Positions 62,858-64,000 of a stretch of DNA of 64,000 nucleotides are shown in pieces. The DNA lies in assembly GCF_017876755.1 (NCBI RefSeq), contig NZ_JAGIOO010000001.1, positions 5,503,786 through 5,567,785 of the forward strand. Direction: 5' to 3'. Position 1 is the stretch's first letter. Every line of letters starts with the position of its first letter. The position numbers and the translations under genes are program-made. The stretch comes from Crossiella equi (GTDB lineage: Bacteria; Actinomycetota; Actinomycetes; Mycobacteriales; Pseudonocardiaceae). Below the pieces are notes generated by a model, which was not told the origin of the DNA, did not search any database, and saw only the letters and a program-made list of their open reading frames with translations.

Positions 62858-64000
62858 TTGGATCGTCGAGGTTTTCTGCGGCTGACCGGTGCCGGCGCGG
62901 CGGCCCTGACCGCCAGCGCGTGCGGGGGTGGCGCCCCCGCGAACACCGGCACGCCCAGCCCGCCGCCGCCGAGCACCCCCTCGGCCCCGGCCACGCCGGA
63001 CTGGGCCGCGCTGCGCAACCGGGTGCCGCTGCTGCTGCCCCAGGACGCCTCGTTCACCAGCGCCTGGCAGCCGTTCAACGCCGCCCTCAAGCCCACGCCC
63101 CCGGCCGCGCTGGCGCGGTGCGGCACACCGGAGGAGGTGCAGGCCTGCCTGGAGGCGGTCCGCGCGTCCAGGACCCCGGTCGCGGCCCGCAGCGGCGGCC
63201 ACAGCTACGCCGGGTACAGCGCCCCGGCGGGCGGCCTGGTGCTCGACGTGTCCGGCATGGGCACCGTGCGCGTGCAGCCGGACGGCACCGCCGTGGTCGG
63301 CGCCGGCGCCAAGCTCGCCGACGTCTACGCCGCGCTGGCCCGCGCCGGGCGCGCGCTGCCCGCGGGCTCCTGCCCGTCGGTCGGCGTCGCCGGGCTCACC
63401 CTGGGCGGCGGCATCGGCGTGCTGGCCCGCAAGTACGGGCTGACCTGCGACCACCTGCGCTCGGCCCAGGTCGTGCTGGCCGACGGCTCGCTGCGCACCG
63501 CCTCCGCGGACTCCGAGCAGGAGCTGTTCTGGGCGCTGCGCGGCGGGGGCGGCGGCAACTTCGCCGTGGTCACCCAGTTCTCCTTCGGCACCGTGCCCGC
63601 GCCCGGCGTGACCGTGTTCTCCCTGCACTTCCCGGTGGGCTCCAGCACGGCCGTGCTCGGCGCCTGGCAGGACTGGGCGGCCTCGGCCCCGCCCGAGCTG
63701 TGGTCCTCCTGCCACATCACCGGCGGCGCCCCGCCCGGCGCGCGGGTCTCCGGCTGCTACGTGGGCGGCGCGGGCGGGCTCAACCCGCTGCTGGACCAGC
63801 TGGTCAGCCAGGGCGGCGCCCGGCCCACCCAGCGGTTCGTGCAGGCCAAGGGCTACCTGGACGCGATGAGGTTCTTCGCGGGCAACGGGGGTGGCCACCG
63901 CGAGGGCTTCGCCGCCGCCTCGCGCATGCTGGAGCACCGCATCGGCGCCCTGGACAAGGTGGTCGGCCAGGTGCAGGGCCGCAAGATGGACCTGCTCTTC
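62858..64000 (+). CDS. Exported FAD-binding (BBE-like) oxidase, Tat lipoprotein (partial)
   Basis: The 381 codons seen run off the right edge. The TTG start follows a perfect Shine-Dalgarno. A twin-arginine signal (DRRGFLRLTGAG) and lipobox LTASAC with Cys22 mark a Tat-exported lipoprotein, followed by a Pro/Ser linker. The FAD domain shows His115 in RSGGHSYAG and Cys172 in GSCPSVGVAG, the two residues that bind FAD covalently in berberine-bridge-type oxidases, then GLTLGGGIGVLARKYGL. It probably oxidises sugars, alcohols or a natural product outside the cytoplasm. The C-terminal BBE motif would lie outside the window. Confidence 0.9.
   Translation, partial: MDRRGFLRLTGAGAAALTASACGGGAPANTGTPSPPPPSTPSAPATPDWAALRNRVPLLLPQDASFTSAWQPFNAALKPTPPAALARCGTPEEVQACLEAVRASRTPVAARSGGHSYAGYSAPAGGLVLDVSGMGTVRVQPDGTAVVGAGAKLADVYAALARAGRALPAGSCPSVGVAGLTLGGGIGVLARKYGLTCDHLRSAQVVLADGSLRTASADSEQELFWALRGGGGGNFAVVTQFSFGTVPAPGVTVFSLHFPVGSSTAVLGAWQDWAASAPPELWSSCHITGGAPPGARVSGCYVGGAGGLNPLLDQLVSQGGARPTQRFVQAKGYLDAMRFFAGNGGGHREGFAAASRMLEHRIGALDKVVGQVQGRKMDLLF

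Overview
The window is high-GC DNA (well above 70 % GC by eye), densely packed, with many GTG/TTG starts and 1-4 base stop/start overlaps. Gene content (ESX/type VII secretion, WhiB, BldM-like regulator, SigD/RsdA, GroEL1 with a His-rich tail, GuaB3) places it in the Actinomycetota. Gene order follows the Mycobacterium tuberculosis block running from the ESX-4 locus (Rv3450c region) through rplM-rpsI-glmM, glmS, nnr, alr-tsaE-tsaB-rimI-tsaD, groES-groEL1, whiB3, sigD-rsdA and guaB-guaB3 to choD (Rv3409c). The bldM/whiD neighbourhood also matches Streptomyces. A Pseudonocardiaceae-type chromosome is the best guess; nothing here fixes the genus.

Layout. 1-10.0 kb: ESX-4-like type VII secretion genes. 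mycP (cut by the left edge) and eccD run leftward. eccC, a membrane-anchored Hsp70-like ESX accessory protein, a small unknown and two WXG100 proteins run rightward and end at a strong hairpin. 10.1-16.3 kb: regulators, namely an AfsR/SARP-type giant, a GGDEF protein, and an EspR-like HTH / ImmA-type peptidase / membrane-protein cassette. 16.6-19.1 kb: rplM-rpsI and glmM. 19.1-25.8 kb: a poorly known patch of small membrane proteins with Pro/Gly/Gln tails, an EspC-like small protein, a 990-residue WXG-like protein with long Pro/Gly repeats, a coiled-coil protein, a polytopic membrane protein and a hydrolase. 25.9-33.5 kb: glmS-nnr, then malate synthase, a CitE-like lyase and a C4-dicarboxylate carrier. 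33.5-41.1 kb: alr, a hydrolase and the t6A genes tsaE, tsaB, rimI and tsaD, split by a leftward secreted M14 carboxypeptidase. 41.1-45.8 kb: an M50-like protease, a small secreted peptide, a TPR protein, and groES-groEL1 under a CIRCE operator. 45.9-51 kb: developmental and redox regulators (WhiB3/WhiD, MerR-like, BldM-like, SigD and its anti-sigma RsdA). 51-55.3 kb: a membrane protein, PrsW- and CPBP-type intramembrane proteases and a repeat-bearing secreted metalloprotease. 55.4-59.1 kb: DUF5319, guaB, guaB3 and a GNAT. 59.2-64 kb: three FAD enzymes (ChoD-like GMC oxidoreductase, aromatic-ring-hydroxylase type monooxygenase, exported bicovalent-FAD oxidase cut by the right edge). A striking 22-bp-period palindromic repeat lies after the first of these.

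How it fits together. Housekeeping modules (translation, amino-sugar and D-alanine supply for the wall, t6A, GMP synthesis, chaperonin) alternate with envelope and secretion modules (ESX-4, WXG-like proteins, intramembrane proteases, exported peptidases) and with stress or development regulators. Several genes appear to be leaderless: a TANNNT -10 box sits 6-7 nt before the start codon. Strong intrinsic hairpins mark the ends of most transcription units. No rRNA, tRNA, CRISPR array, insertion sequence or phage gene was recognised.
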